The notes under the pieces were generated by a model that had not been told where the DNA came from, made no database searches, and saw nothing but the letters and a program-made list of their open reading frames with translations. The position numbers were made by a program, and so were the translations under genes. Positions 28,210 through 37,709 of a DNA stretch of 64,000 bases are shown piece after piece (within the stretch, counting starts at the first letter, position 1; the number at the start of each line of letters is the position of its first letter). This DNA comes from Telluria beijingensis (GTDB lineage Bacteria; Pseudomonadota; Gammaproteobacteria; Burkholderiales; Burkholderiaceae_D): positions 2,226,714 to 2,290,713 of the forward strand of contig NZ_CP132480.1 of assembly GCF_030770395.1 (NCBI RefSeq), written 5' to 3'.

Positions 28210-28917
28210 ATGGCGTATGAACTGTTTTATTGGCCGACCATCCAGGGCCGCGGCGAATTCGTCCGTCTGGCGCTGGAAGAAGCGGGCGCCGACTACGTCG
28301 ACGTGGCGCGCCGCGAAGGCGGCGTCGATCTGTTGATGGCGGCGCTCGAGGTCGAGGAATACCCGGCCTTCGCGCCGCCCTTCCTGAAGGCCGGCGAGCT
28401 GGTGATCGGCCAGGTGGCCAACATCCTGCTCTACCTGGGCGAGCAGCATGGCCTGGCGCCGCGCACCGATCCGGGCCGCCTGTGGGTGCACCAGCTGCAG
28501 CTGACCATCGCCGACCTGGTGACCGAGGCCCACGACAGCCACCACCCGATCGCGTCCGCGTTGTACTACGAAGACCAGAAGCCCGAGGCGCTGCGCCGTT
28601 CGGCCGATTTCGTCGAGGCGCGCATCCCCAAGTTCATGGCCTATTTCGCGCGCCTGCTGTCCAACCCGGAACCGCGCGACTACCTCACCGGCGACAAGCT
28701 GACCTATGCCGACCTGTCGCTGTTCCAGGTCATCGACGGCTTGCGCTATGCCTTCCCGAACGCGATGAAGAAGATCGAGCAGGAGCATCCTGAACTCACC
28801 GGCCTGCGCGACCGGGTCGCCGCGCGGCCGAACATCGCGGCCTACCTGGCGTCCGAGCGGCGGATTCCGTTCAACCAGGAAGGCATCTTCCGCCGCTATC
28901 CGGAGCTCGACCAGTAG
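28210..28917 (+). CDS. Glutathione S-transferase family protein
   Basis: A 235-residue cytoplasmic GST. The N-terminal thioredoxin-like domain starts MAYELFYWPTIQGRGEFVRLALEEAG, with Tyr/Trp residues where the catalytic Tyr/Ser is expected; the usual cis-Pro and Glu/Ser glutathione motifs are only loosely visible (FAPPFLKAGELVIGQVANILLYLGE). The all-helical C-terminal domain includes YLTGDKLTYADLSLFQVIDGL, the conserved N-capping segment. The overall style resembles sigma-like GSTs. GGAGG at 28199-28203 precedes the ATG. Substrates are unknown. It converges with the aldo/keto reductase gene, 12 bp away. Confidence 0.86.
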   Translation: MAYELFYWPTIQGRGEFVRLALEEAGADYVDVARREGGVDLLMAALEVEEYPAFAPPFLKAGELVIGQVANILLYLGEQHGLAPRTDPGRLWVHQLQLTIADLVTEAHDSHHPIASALYYEDQKPEALRRSADFVEARIPKFMAYFARLLSNPEPRDYLTGDKLTYADLSLFQVIDGLRYAFPNAMKKIEQEHPELTGLRDRVAARPNIAAYLASERRIPFNQEGIFRRYPELDQ

Positions 28918-28929
28918 GCCGCAATTCCC

Positions 28930-29730
28930 TCAGTCCCAGGCTGGGGCGAAGTCGGGGCTGACCAGGCGGCCGCCATTGTCGAGCGCGTCGATGGCGGCGC
29001 GCTCATCGAGGGACAGCACGAGTTGTGGCGCTTCCAGGTTGGAGGCCAGGTTGGCGCGCTTCGTCGACGATGGGATCACGGCGTAGCCCTTGGCCAGCAG
29101 CCAGGCCAGCGTCACCTGGGCTGGCGTGGCCCCATGTCGGCGCGCGATCTCGCCGATCACGGGATCGCCCAGCACCTTGCCATAAGCCAGCGGCATGTAG
29201 GCCGTGATGTGGATGCCGGCGCCGCGGGCAAACTCCGCCACCGTGCGGTTCTGCAGGTAGGGATGCAGTTCGACCTGGTTGGTGGCGATGTTCGCCGCGC
29301 CGACGCTTTGAATCGCCTCGCGCATCAGCGCCACCGGGAAGTTCGAGATGCCGATCGCGTCCGTCAGGCCGGCGTCGCGCGCCGCCAGCAAGGCCTGCAT
29401 CGATTCGGCCACCGGTACGGCGGCGCCGGGCGACGGCCAGTGGATCAGGGTCAGGTCGACCTGTTCCACCCGCAGCTTGCGCAGGCTGTCCTTCAGGCTG
29501 GCGGTCAGCCGGTCGGCGGCCAGGTGCTCGGTCCAGATCTTGGTGGTCAAATAGACCTCGCGCCGGGCGACGTTCGACTCGGCGAGCGCCTGGCCAACCT
29601 CCGCTTCGTTGCCGTAGATCTGGGCGGTATCGATGTGGCGATAGCCCAGTGCGAGGCCGGTGGCGACCGAGTCGATGGCGGCCTGGCCTTGCAGGCGGAA
29701 GGTTCCGAGACCGAGTTGTGGCATGTTCAT
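28930..29730 (-). CDS. dkgB: 2,5-didehydrogluconate reductase DkgB-like aldo/keto reductase
   Basis: A 266-residue NADPH-dependent aldo/keto reductase close to E. coli DkgB over its whole length: [32 protein letters not shown] (catalytic Asp and Tyr), [12 protein letters not shown] (Lys), LTLIHWPSP (His), [17 protein letters not shown] and [17 protein letters not shown] (cofactor 2'-phosphate site). It reduces 2,5-diketogluconate and other small carbonyls such as methylglyoxal. The start at 29730 follows AAAGGAC. It is the second gene of an operon with the MFS gene, only 20 bp downstream of it. Confidence 0.92.
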   Translation of the reverse strand: MNMPQLGLGTFRLQGQAAIDSVATGLALGYRHIDTAQIYGNEAEVGQALAESNVARREVYLTTKIWTEHLAADRLTASLKDSLRKLRVEQVDLTLIHWPSPGAAVPVAESMQALLAARDAGLTDAIGISNFPVALMREAIQSVGAANIATNQVELHPYLQNRTVAEFARGAGIHITAYMPLAYGKVLGDPVIGEIARRHGATPAQVTLAWLLAKGYAVIPSSTKRANLASNLEAPQLVLSLDERAAIDALDNGGRLVSPDFAPAWD

Positions 29731-29750
29731 ATGGTGTCCTTTCGTAAAAA

Positions 29751-30956
29751 TCAGTGGGTGGCGACGGCGCCGCGCACGGCCGCCTTGGCCGGCACGCCAT
29801 CGCGCCGGTCGAGCCAGCCCGCGAGCGTCGTGAGCAGCAGGGCGCCGACCACCACCAGGGCGCCGATCCACGGCGTGGCCATCAGGCCGAGTTTGGCGAC
29901 GATCAGGCCGCCGCCCCAGGCACCCAGCGCGATGCCGACGTTGAAAGCGGCGATGTTCAGGCCCGAGGCGACGTCCACCGCCCGCGGCGCATCCACCTCG
30001 GCGCGCTGCACCACATACACCTGCAGGCCGGGCACGTTGCCGAAGGCGACCGCACCCCAGGCCAGTACCGTGAGCAGCACCAGCGGTTTGCTGGGCGCGG
30101 TGAAGGTCAACACCAGCAGCACCAAGGCCAGCAGCGCGAACACGATCTGCAGCGCGCGCACCGGACCGTGGCGGTCGGCCAGCTTGCCGCCCCAGATATT
30201 CCCGGCCGCGACCGAGACGCCGTACACCAGCATCACCAGGCCGACGGTGGACGCCGCGAAGCCCGAGACTTCCTGCAGCACCGGCGCCAGGTAAGTAAAG
30301 GCGATGAAGCTGCCGCCGTAGCCGAGCGTGGTGATGGCGTACACCAGCAGCAGGCGCGGTTTTTTCAGTACCGCGAGCTGGGTCAGCAGGTTCGACGGCT
30401 TGCTGCCGGCGATATCCGCCGGCACCAGGATCGCGCTGCCGACGATCGCGATCACGCCCAGCAGCGACACCGCCAGGAAGGTGGCCTGCCAGCCGAAGTG
30501 CTGGCCGATGAAGGTCCCGAGCGGCACGCCGGTGACCAGGGCCACGGTGAGACCGGTAAACATCAGCGCGATGGCGCTGGCGGCTTTCTCTTTCGGCACC
30601 AGGCTGGTGGCGATGGTCGAACCGATCGAGAAGAACACCCCGTGCGCCAGGCCGGTGAGGACGCGTGCGGCCATCAGGGCCTCGTAGTTCGGCGCCATCC
30701 AGGCCACCAGGTTACCGAGGGTGAACAGGACCATGAGGGCGAGCAGCAGCTGCTTGCGCGGTACCTTGCCGGTCAGCGCCGTGAGCACCGGCGCGCCGAT
30801 GGCGACCCCCAGCGCGTACAGGCTGACCAGGAGGCCGGCCGATGGCACCGACACATCCAGGCTGGCGGCGATGGTGGGGATCAGGCCGACGATCACGAAT
30901 TCGGTCGTCCCGATGGCGAAGGCGCTCAATGCGAGCGCCCAGAGTGCGAGTGGCAT
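29751..30956 (-). CDS. MFS transporter (AraJ/NepI-like DHA1 efflux family)
   Basis: A 401-residue, 12-helix MFS protein. The N-terminus [30 protein letters not shown] is the hallmark of the DHA1 group with sugar, purine and drug exporters. The loop 2-3 region is [14 protein letters not shown] and TM5 contains the antiporter motif [22 protein letters not shown], so proton-driven export is likely. The start at 30956 follows AAGGAGAA; an in-frame upstream ATG would add 41 non-membrane residues. It is co-transcribed with dkgB and faces a divergent LysR gene 122 bp away, which likely regulates it. The substrate is unknown. Confidence 0.9.
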   Translation of the reverse strand: MPLALWALALSAFAIGTTEFVIVGLIPTIAASLDVSVPSAGLLVSLYALGVAIGAPVLTALTGKVPRKQLLLALMVLFTLGNLVAWMAPNYEALMAARVLTGLAHGVFFSIGSTIATSLVPKEKAASAIALMFTGLTVALVTGVPLGTFIGQHFGWQATFLAVSLLGVIAIVGSAILVPADIAGSKPSNLLTQLAVLKKPRLLLVYAITTLGYGGSFIAFTYLAPVLQEVSGFAASTVGLVMLVYGVSVAAGNIWGGKLADRHGPVRALQIVFALLALVLLVLTFTAPSKPLVLLTVLAWGAVAFGNVPGLQVYVVQRAEVDAPRAVDVASGLNIAAFNVGIALGAWGGGLIVAKLGLMATPWIGALVVVGALLLTTLAGWLDRRDGVPAKAAVRGAVATH

Positions 30957-31078
30957 ACGATTCTCCTTGTTGTTGCCGTATGAATGCGGTGGAGTCCAAG
31001 ACAGGCAAGCAGTGTGCCGTGCCTCGGCGCAAGGAAAAAGTGGCCGCTGTACAATGGACTTTTGAGCTGGAGTCATCA

Positions 31079-31975
31079 ATGATCGATGTCGATGCCTTGA
31101 TTGTATTTGTCGCCGTCATAGATTCCGGCTCGTTCTCGGCTGCTGCCGAGCGCCTGGGGCAGACGCCCTCAGGAGTGTCACGCACCATCTCGCGGCTCGA
31201 GGATGGCCTCGGCATGACGCTGATGCACCGCACGACGCGGCGCCTGCAACTGACCGAGGAGGGCGCCTGGCTGCTCGAGCGGGCGCGCGCCATCCTGCGC
31301 GACCTGGCCAATACCGAGGCCGAGGCGCAAGCGCGCCGTTCGCAGCCTTCGGGTCTGGTGCGGGTCAACGCGTCGACGCCCGCCTTCGACCATTTATTGG
31401 CGCCCCTGCTGCCCGACTTCCTGGAAGCCTATCCGCTGGTGCAACTGGAACTGACCAGCGGCGAAACCTATGTCGACCTGATCGAGGAAAGGGCCGACCT
31501 GGCGATCCGCATCGGCGCGCTGCCCGATTCGACGCTCAATGCGCGGCGCCTGGGCACCGGCCGGCTGCGGGTGGTGGCGGCGCCTTCCTACATCGAACGT
31601 CATGGCGTGCCGCGTGAGCCGGCCGAACTGGCCCAGCACCGCACCGTGGGTTTCACCGCGCCGGCGTCGCTCAATACCTGGCCGCTGCTGCACGCCGGCG
31701 GCGACGGCTACACGGTCACGCCGCAGGTGCTGGCATCGAGCGGCGAGACGGTGCGCCACCTGGTCCTGCATGGCGCGGGTATCGGGTCGATGGGCGAGTT
31801 TTTGGTGCGCTCCGACGTGGAGGCGGGAAGGCTGGTGCCGGTGCTGGAAGAGCACACCCTGCCGTGGACCCAGCCAGTGTGGGCCGTGTTCTACAAGCAG
31901 GGCGCCCTGGCGCCGCGGGTGGCGGCGCTGGTGGACTTCCTCGCCCGCAGGCTGGGCGAGGTGCTGGAACGATAA
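31079..31975 (+). CDS. LysR-family transcriptional regulator
   Basis: A 298-residue LysR regulator. The winged HTH is at residues 1-60 (LIVFVAVIDSGSFSAAAERLGQTPSGVSRTISRLEDGLGMTLMHRTTRRL), followed by the linker helix and a two-lobed effector domain (SGLVRVNASTPAFDHLLAPLL ... ADLAIRIGALPDSTLNARRLG). This group resembles the DsdC/YafC-like regulators of redox and efflux genes. It is divergent from the MFS-dkgB operon and separated by a 122-bp shared promoter region, so it probably controls that operon and itself. Start ATG 31079 follows TGGAG. It converges with the TonB receptor gene at 31979. Confidence 0.9.
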   Translation: MIDVDALIVFVAVIDSGSFSAAAERLGQTPSGVSRTISRLEDGLGMTLMHRTTRRLQLTEEGAWLLERARAILRDLANTEAEAQARRSQPSGLVRVNASTPAFDHLLAPLLPDFLEAYPLVQLELTSGETYVDLIEERADLAIRIGALPDSTLNARRLGTGRLRVVAAPSYIERHGVPREPAELAQHRTVGFTAPASLNTWPLLHAGGDGYTVTPQVLASSGETVRHLVLHGAGIGSMGEFLVRSDVEAGRLVPVLEEHTLPWTQPVWAVFYKQGALAPRVAALVDFLARRLGEVLER

Positions 31976-31978
31976 TCG

Positions 31979-34486
31979 TCAGAACGCGTAGGTGGCGCGG
32001 CCGTAGATATACCGTCCCGAACGGCCGAACGGCGCATAGGTCGAGAACGGCATATTGCTGGTGGTGTTGATCGCCGGCGGCAGCGTCTCGGGATATTGGT
32101 CGAAGACGTTGTCCGCGCCCAGCGCCAGGGTCAGCTTGGGCGTGACGGCGAAACGTCCTTCCAGGTCGACCACGGTCTTGGCGCCGAGCTCGAAGTCGAA
32201 GGCCGCCGTGGTGCCCGGCGACAGCACCTCGCCGTAGCGGGTGGCGCGCAGGGTCGCGCCCCATGGGCCCAGCTTCCAGTTGACGTTTGCGCTGATCTTG
32301 TTCTTCGGCTGGCCCTTCTCGAGCGACAGCACGTTCACACGGTCGAACAGCACCGGCGCCGGGCTCAGGTTCGATAGTTGCGCGGTGACCGGCACCTTGG
32401 TCACTTCGGTGTCGGTGTAGTTGCCGGCCAGCGTGAAGTCGAAGCGGCCCGCTGCCCCCGCGTTATGCGCCCAGTTGATCACCACGTCCACGCCCTTGGT
32501 CGTGGTGTCCACGCCATTGATGAAGAAGCGCCCGCCGCCCACGCCGATGAAGCCCTGGCTGGCAATGTAGTCGCGCACATTGGCTTGCGTGAGGTTCTCG
32601 GACAGGATGATGCGGTCGTCGATGTCGATGCGGTAGGCGTCGACCGTCACGCTCACGGCGCCCAGGCGCAGCACGGCGCCGAGCGAGGCGTTCACCGATT
32701 CCTCGGCGTCGAGCGGCTTGGCGCCCAGCGCCACGGCCACCGGGTCGGACGGCTTGAAGGTGGTGATCTCGTAGGGGACGCCGTTGATGAAGTTGGTGGA
32801 CGTCGCGGTGAAGTTCTGCTGCTGCGGCGACGGCGCCCGGAAACCGTTCTGGATCGCGCCGCGCAGTGCGAACGACTTGGTGAAGTCGTAGCGCAGCGCC
32901 AGCTTGCCGGCCACGCTGTTGCCGAAGTCCGAATATTTTTCGGCGCGCACCGCCGCCGAGGCCAGCAGTTCGGGCGTGATATTCGCCTCCAGGTCGACGA
33001 AGGCGCCGACCGCATTGCGATGGGCGTCGACTTCGTTGGCGGGACGGAAGCCCGGGAACACCTGGGCGCCCGGCGCGGCCGGCGTCCCGTTGGGCAGCAC
33101 TTCGCCGCCATAGCTCCACGACTGCTCCTCGCCGGCGAACAGCTCATAGCCTTCGCGCCGCGCCTCGACCCCCACCGCCACGTTCAGCGGCGACGACAGC
33201 GAAGCCAGCTCGATGCTGCGCACGCCGGTCAGGTTGAACACCGCCTGGTCGTACGAATAACCGCCGGCATAGAACTCGGTCTTGCTGGTCGGGCCCAGCG
33301 AGCGGTTCAGGGTGTTCTCGATGGTGTACTCCATCTTGTTCTTGCCGTAGCCGAGCGAGGCGTCCATATCCCATTGGCCGGCTTGCCAGGTCACGCCGCC
33401 CGTCATCGAGAAATCCTTGACGGTCGGCGAGATCAGCGGCAGGAAGCCGTCCGGATAGATCGACGGGATGTTGCGCGCATCCTGCGGCGGGCGGAAGTAG
33501 CCGCCCGAGGTGGCGTCGCGGTCCTGGTAGCTGGCCCACCCATACACCTTGACGCCGCCGCCCAGGTCATTGCCGGCGTTGGCGAACAGGGTGGATTGCT
33601 CGAGTTCCGGCTCACCGGTCCAGGCATTGAAGCGGTTGATGGTGTTCTCACGCGGGTCGAAGCCGCCGTTCACGCGCGGGTACTGCTGGCGCATATCGTA
33701 GCCGGTGCGTTCGGTGCGGTGCTGGTCGCGGTATTCGGCGGCCAGGGTCAGGAAGCCCGATTCGCCCAGCGCCAGGCCTTTCCACAGGCTGACGGTGGCG
33801 GTCTGGCCGTCGGTGCGCTTGCGCGAATCCGGGCCGGACCAGGTAGCGCCCGCCGGGGCCACGTCGTTCCACAAGTCGTATTCGGTCTTGCGAGCGCCAT
33901 AGGTCACGCTCGCTTCGCCGCCATCGCGGTCGGTGCGCAGGCGCATATTGACCACGCCCGAAATGGCGTCGGAACCATATTGCGCCGCGGCGCCGTCGCG
34001 CAGCACCTCGACCGATTTCACGATCGCGGTCGGGATGGTATTCAGGTCGACCGCCGCCGAACCGCGGCCGATCGAGCCGTTCACGTTCACCAGCGAGGAC
34101 GCATGGCGGCGCTTGGAGTTGATCAGCACCAGGGTCTGGTCGGGCGCCATGCCGCGCAGGGTGGCGGGGCGGATGGTATCGGTACCGTCGGTGATCGAAG
34201 GCCGCGGGAAGTTCAGCGAGGGCAGGGCCAGCGACAGCGCCTGGTTCATCTCGGTGCTGCCGGCATTCTTGAGGGTGTCGGCCGCGATGATGTCGACCGG
34301 TGCGGCGGTGTCGAGCGCGGTGCGGTTGGCGACCCGGGTGCCGGTGACCACCACGGTGGCGGCATTGCTTGCCGTCTCCGCTGGGGTTGCGGCCTGTGGC
34401 GTGGCTTCCTGGGCGTGGGCGAACCCCGCGCACAGCGTGGCGATGGCAAGTGCGAGTGCTGTCTTTTCCGTCCTGGCTTTCTGCAT
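31979..34486 (-). CDS. TonB-dependent outer-membrane receptor, substrate unknown
   Basis: An 835-residue TonB-dependent receptor with a signal peptide (ends GFAHAQ), a plug domain (TVVVTGTRVANRT, APVDIIAADTLKNAG, LRGMAPDQTLVLINSKRRHASS, IPTAIVKSVEVLRDGAAAQYGSDAISGVVNM) and a large barrel ending GRSGRYIYGRATYAF. The plug sequence, including KRRHAS.VNVNGSIGRGS, is of the group that is abundant in Xanthomonadales and Burkholderiales and is usually not siderophore-specific. No Fur box, riboswitch or transporter gene stands next to it, so the substrate is open. It is monocistronic. Confidence 0.88.
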   Translation of the reverse strand: MQKARTEKTALALAIATLCAGFAHAQEATPQAATPAETASNAATVVVTGTRVANRTALDTAAPVDIIAADTLKNAGSTEMNQALSLALPSLNFPRPSITDGTDTIRPATLRGMAPDQTLVLINSKRRHASSLVNVNGSIGRGSAAVDLNTIPTAIVKSVEVLRDGAAAQYGSDAISGVVNMRLRTDRDGGEASVTYGARKTEYDLWNDVAPAGATWSGPDSRKRTDGQTATVSLWKGLALGESGFLTLAAEYRDQHRTERTGYDMRQQYPRVNGGFDPRENTINRFNAWTGEPELEQSTLFANAGNDLGGGVKVYGWASYQDRDATSGGYFRPPQDARNIPSIYPDGFLPLISPTVKDFSMTGGVTWQAGQWDMDASLGYGKNKMEYTIENTLNRSLGPTSKTEFYAGGYSYDQAVFNLTGVRSIELASLSSPLNVAVGVEARREGYELFAGEEQSWSYGGEVLPNGTPAAPGAQVFPGFRPANEVDAHRNAVGAFVDLEANITPELLASAAVRAEKYSDFGNSVAGKLALRYDFTKSFALRGAIQNGFRAPSPQQQNFTATSTNFINGVPYEITTFKPSDPVAVALGAKPLDAEESVNASLGAVLRLGAVSVTVDAYRIDIDDRIILSENLTQANVRDYIASQGFIGVGGGRFFINGVDTTTKGVDVVINWAHNAGAAGRFDFTLAGNYTDTEVTKVPVTAQLSNLSPAPVLFDRVNVLSLEKGQPKNKISANVNWKLGPWGATLRATRYGEVLSPGTTAAFDFELGAKTVVDLEGRFAVTPKLTLALGADNVFDQYPETLPPAINTTSNMPFSTYAPFGRSGRYIYGRATYAF

Positions 34487-34737
34487 GGTGCTGATTCCTT
34501 TTTTGTTCTACGGCGGTGGTCCTGGGAAAGGGCGAGGTGTTGTCCTCCAGTTCATACTGCGCAGCACGATGCAGAGTGTCAATTCGTTAAAACCGCTCAA
34601 TGCGTCTTTACAACAATTGTCGAAATGTCAGGTTCTTGTAAGCACGCGCGTGTGATTAAGCGGTGGGCATAAAATGGGCATCGGCGCACCTAGCAGCCCG
34701 GCCTGCAGCGCCGAGGCCCGTGCTACAGTAGCCATCC

Positions 34738-35328
34738 ATGAGCACGCAGCCACACACCGAACCCGCCATCCCGCACGATCCCCAGTTTCAGGTGCTCCTG
34801 GGCTGGTTCCTGATCGCGCTCGCGCTGCCGCTGGCGATCTGGATGGCGCTGCGCATCCACGACAAGTTCGATGCGCGGTCCTGGCCGAAGACCAGCGCCG
34901 AAGTCACCAGGAGCGAGTTGTACAAGCGCGGCGGCCGGTCGACCAGCTGGTGCATCAAGATGGCCTACCGCTATCAGGTCGATGGCCGCCAGTTCGAATC
35001 GGCCCGCAGCGCCACGTCGCGCATGACCGATGCCGGCTGCGACCCATCGCGCGCCGTCATCCAGGCGCGCTTCGAGAACCGCCAGCCTGGGGACCGGATC
35101 ACGATCCGCCATCATCCGCGCAAGCCCGAGCGCGCGATTGCCTACGTCGATGGACTCGATTTCCCCGATTTCTTCCTCCCGGCGGTTGCGCTCGGCACGT
35201 TCGCGGTGGGCGTGCATTCCATCCGCTACGGCGCACGGTTGCGCGTCGAGCAGGCCTTGCTGGCCGCCGACCGCCGCGCGCGCATGCGCCGCGCCGCGCG
35301 CGAACAGAACGTGAAAGAGATACCATGA
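34738..35328 (+). CDS. DUF3592 membrane protein
   Basis: A 196-residue protein with one N-terminal membrane segment (VLLGWFLIALALPLAIWMAL) and a second hydrophobic stretch near residues 145-160 (FFLPAVALGTFAVGVHSIRYG). The region between matches DUF3592: WPKTSAEVTRSEL, MAYRYQVDGRQFESAR and PGDRITIRHHPRKPERAI. Members are small envelope proteins of unknown role with a beta domain outside the membrane. The C-terminal tail is rich in Arg/Ala. The stop overlaps the start of the hydrolase gene by 4 bp, so the two are translated together. Confidence 0.78.
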   Translation: MSTQPHTEPAIPHDPQFQVLLGWFLIALALPLAIWMALRIHDKFDARSWPKTSAEVTRSELYKRGGRSTSWCIKMAYRYQVDGRQFESARSATSRMTDAGCDPSRAVIQARFENRQPGDRITIRHHPRKPERAIAYVDGLDFPDFFLPAVALGTFAVGVHSIRYGARLRVEQALLAADRRARMRRAAREQNVKEIP

Positions 35329-36215
35329 CGCCGCTATTCTCCGGTTTCCGTTCCCTGCAGGTGCAGGTAGCCCCGTCGATCACGATCAATGCCGTCACTG
35401 GCGGCTCCGGCCCGCCGCTGCTCCTGCTGCACGGCCACCCGCAAACCCACGCCATCTGGCACAAGGTGGCCCCGCGCCTGGCCGAACGCTTCACGCTGGT
35501 GGCCTGCGACCTGCGTGGCTATGGCGACTCTTCGAAGCCCGCGGGCGAGCTTGATCACGCCAACTACAGCAAGCGCACGATGGCGGCCGACGTGCTGGCC
35601 GTGATGCGCGCGCTGTGCTTCGAGACCTTCAGGGTGCTGGCCCACGACCGCGGCGCGCGTGTCGCGCACCGGTTGGCGCTGGATCATCCGCAGGCGATCG
35701 AGAGGCTGGCCTTGCTGGACATCGCGCCGACGCTGGCGATGTACGAACAGACGTCGGAAGCATTCGCGCGCGCCTACTGGCACTGGTTCTTCCTGATCCA
35801 GCCGGCGCCGCTGCCCGAGCGCCTGATCGAGGCCGACCCCGCCGCCTACGCGCGCGACGTGATGGGCAAGCGCAGCGCCGGCCTGGCGCCGTTCGATCCG
35901 CGCGCGCTCGCTGAATACCAGCGCTGCCTGGCCCTGCCGGGCGCGGCCCACGGCATCTGCGAGGATTACCGCGCCGCCGCCGGCATCGACCTGGAACACG
36001 ACCGGATCGATCGTGATGCGGGACGCCGGCTGGCGATGCCGCTGCTGGCGCTATGGGGCGAACAGGGCGTGGTGGGCCGCTGCTTCGATCCGCTCGCGGA
36101 GTGGAAGCGGGTCGCGGACGACGTGCATGGCGGGGCGCTGCCCTGCGGGCACTACATCGCCGAAGAGGCGCCGGAGGCGTTGCTGGAACGCGTGCTGCCG
36201 TTTCTCGCGGGCTGA
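35325..36215 (+). CDS. Alpha/beta hydrolase resembling fluoroacetate (haloacetate) dehalogenase
   Basis: A 296-residue alpha/beta hydrolase. Catalytic Asp108 lies in HDRGARVAHRLALDHP, the exact motif style of fluoroacetate dehalogenase rather than the Ser elbow of esterases. His276 is in CGHYIAEE, and the halide-binding His153-Trp154 are in YWHWFFLIQP. The oxyanion segment LLLLHGHPQTHAIWHKV and DLRGYGDSSKP also match. These residues together suggest C-halogen (possibly C-F) bond hydrolysis of small haloacids; epoxide hydrolase is the main alternative. It overlaps the DUF3592 gene by 4 bp and is the last gene before a repeat half-copy. Confidence 0.85.
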   Translation: MTPLFSGFRSLQVQVAPSITINAVTGGSGPPLLLLHGHPQTHAIWHKVAPRLAERFTLVACDLRGYGDSSKPAGELDHANYSKRTMAADVLAVMRALCFETFRVLAHDRGARVAHRLALDHPQAIERLALLDIAPTLAMYEQTSEAFARAYWHWFFLIQPAPLPERLIEADPAAYARDVMGKRSAGLAPFDPRALAEYQRCLALPGAAHGICEDYRAAAGIDLEHDRIDRDAGRRLAMPLLALWGEQGVVGRCFDPLAEWKRVADDVHGGALPCGHYIAEEAPEALLERVLPFLAG

Positions 36216-36246
36216 CGATCTTCACTCTCGGCCTGCGCCTCCCGCA

Positions 36247-36299
36247 CGTCGTTCCCGCGCAGGCGGGAACCCAAGTGTGCTTGCGCTATCGATACGACG
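36247..36299. repeat. Dispersed palindromic repeat, half copy (copy 3)
   Basis: Only one unit (36247-36276, CGTCGTTCCCGC...GCGGGAACCCAAGT) is intact; the inverted partner is reduced to a short remnant ACGACG at 36294-36299. It sits between the convergent hydrolase and sensor kinase genes. Confidence 0.75.
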
Positions 36300-36326
36300 T
36301 GCCGGGGGCGCGGGCCGATCACATGA

Positions 36327-37709
36327 TCACGCCGCGGCGCCGGCGAACTCGATGGTCGCCGTCAGGCCGCGGCCACCTTCGCCATCCGACAGCACGATGA
36401 TGCCGCCATTGCGCGCCGCGCCGCGTTCGGCGATCGCCAGTCCCAGGCCGCTGCCTGACTGCTCCTGTCCCGGCACCCGGTAGAAGCGCTCGAAGGCCCG
36501 GTCGCGCAACTCCGGCGCGATGCCCGGCCCCTGGTCGCCGATCGCCAGGCGATAGATGTGGCCGATGCGCGTCAGGCGCACGGCGATGCGGCCATCCTGC
36601 GGCGAATACTTGATCGCATTGCTGATCAGGTTATCGACCGCCGAGGCCATGCTTTCCAGGTGCAGCGGCACGCTGCCGTCGGCGTCGGCGTGGAACTCGA
36701 TCTCGATATTGCGCTGCACCGCCAGGTGGGCCGCCGCCGCCACCCGGTCGCGCACGAATTCGGCGACGTCGGTCTGCGGGCGCGGATGGTCGACCTGCGG
36801 CTCGGCGCGCGCCCGCTCCAGCGCCAGCAACTGGTGCACCGTGTGGGTGGCGCGCGCGACGCCGCTTCTCAGGCCGGCCGCCGGTTCGGCGCAGCGCTCG
36901 GCCATCTCGTTGCCTGCGCGGCTGAGCAGCACGTGGGCGTTGATCTGGATCGCCGCCAGCGGCGTCTTGAGTTCGTGCGCGGCATCGGTCAGGAACTCGT
37001 GTTCGTGTTCGATGCGCTGGGACAGGCGCGCCATCAGGCCGTTGATCGCGTCCACCAGCGGCGAGAGTTCGCGGTAGGGCGAATCGGGCAGCGGGGTCAG
37101 GTCGCCGTCGGAGCGCTGGGCGATGTTTGACGCGATCGTGCGTAGCGGACGCAGGCCGATGCCGACGATCAGCCAGGCGGGAATCAGGAGCAGCGGCAGA
37201 CTGAAGATGGTCGAGGACAGCAGGAATCCGACGCCGCCGATCGAGAACATCCATTCGTCGTCGACTTCGTGCCTGCGCTCGACCACGATGCCCTGGAGCG
37301 CGTCGTGCGCTTCCCAACGTACCCAGGCATAGGCAGCGCGGGTGGCGACTTCCGGCAGCCGGTCCGGCAGCTCTGGCGCCGAGTTGTAGACCAGGCGGCC
37401 GTGCAGCCAGACGCGCACCCGCACATGCGAGTGGTAATCCAGTTCCCGGAACATGCGCACCCGATTTGCCTCGATCTCCTCCAGGACCGGCAGCATGCGC
37501 TGCACATTCGGCCCGACATCCGACAGGTGGCCCAGGATATTGGCGGTGTGCGCCTTGTTCTCGCTGAAAGTGCGGCTGCGCTGGGTGGCCTTGGCCTCGA
37601 GGAATACCCACGCCAGTCCGATCACCGCGACGCCCAGGATCACACCCGCGAAGCTGAACATCAGGCGCTGGAACAGCGACGACTGCCTGCTGGCGAGCCG
37701 GCTAAGCAT
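36327..37709 (-). CDS. Sensor histidine kinase (QseC/PmrB-like)
   Basis: A 460-residue inner-membrane kinase with two membrane segments (about residues 15-37 and 162-187), an intervening periplasmic sensor domain, a HAMP linker, the H-box LTDAAHELKTPL with phospho-acceptor His245, and N, G1 and G2 boxes (DNLISNAIKYS, DQGPGIAP, GSGLGLAI). The order and motifs resemble QseC/PmrB kinases. It overlaps the response regulator gene by 8 bp and is transcribed after it. The sensor region is variable, so the signal is not predictable. Confidence 0.9.
   Translation of the reverse strand: MLSRLASRQSSLFQRLMFSFAGVILGVAVIGLAWVFLEAKATQRSRTFSENKAHTANILGHLSDVGPNVQRMLPVLEEIEANRVRMFRELDYHSHVRVRVWLHGRLVYNSAPELPDRLPEVATRAAYAWVRWEAHDALQGIVVERRHEVDDEWMFSIGGVGFLLSSTIFSLPLLLIPAWLIVGIGLRPLRTIASNIAQRSDGDLTPLPDSPYRELSPLVDAINGLMARLSQRIEHEHEFLTDAAHELKTPLAAIQINAHVLLSRAGNEMAERCAEPAAGLRSGVARATHTVHQLLALERARAEPQVDHPRPQTDVAEFVRDRVAAAAHLAVQRNIEIEFHADADGSVPLHLESMASAVDNLISNAIKYSPQDGRIAVRLTRIGHIYRLAIGDQGPGIAPELRDRAFERFYRVPGQEQSGSGLGLAIAERGAARNGGIIVLSDGEGGRGLTATIEFAGAAA

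Noticed and set aside
31979..34486. Second siderophore receptor
   Set aside because: There is no Fur box, no siderophore genes and the plug type is not specific for iron; left as substrate unknown.
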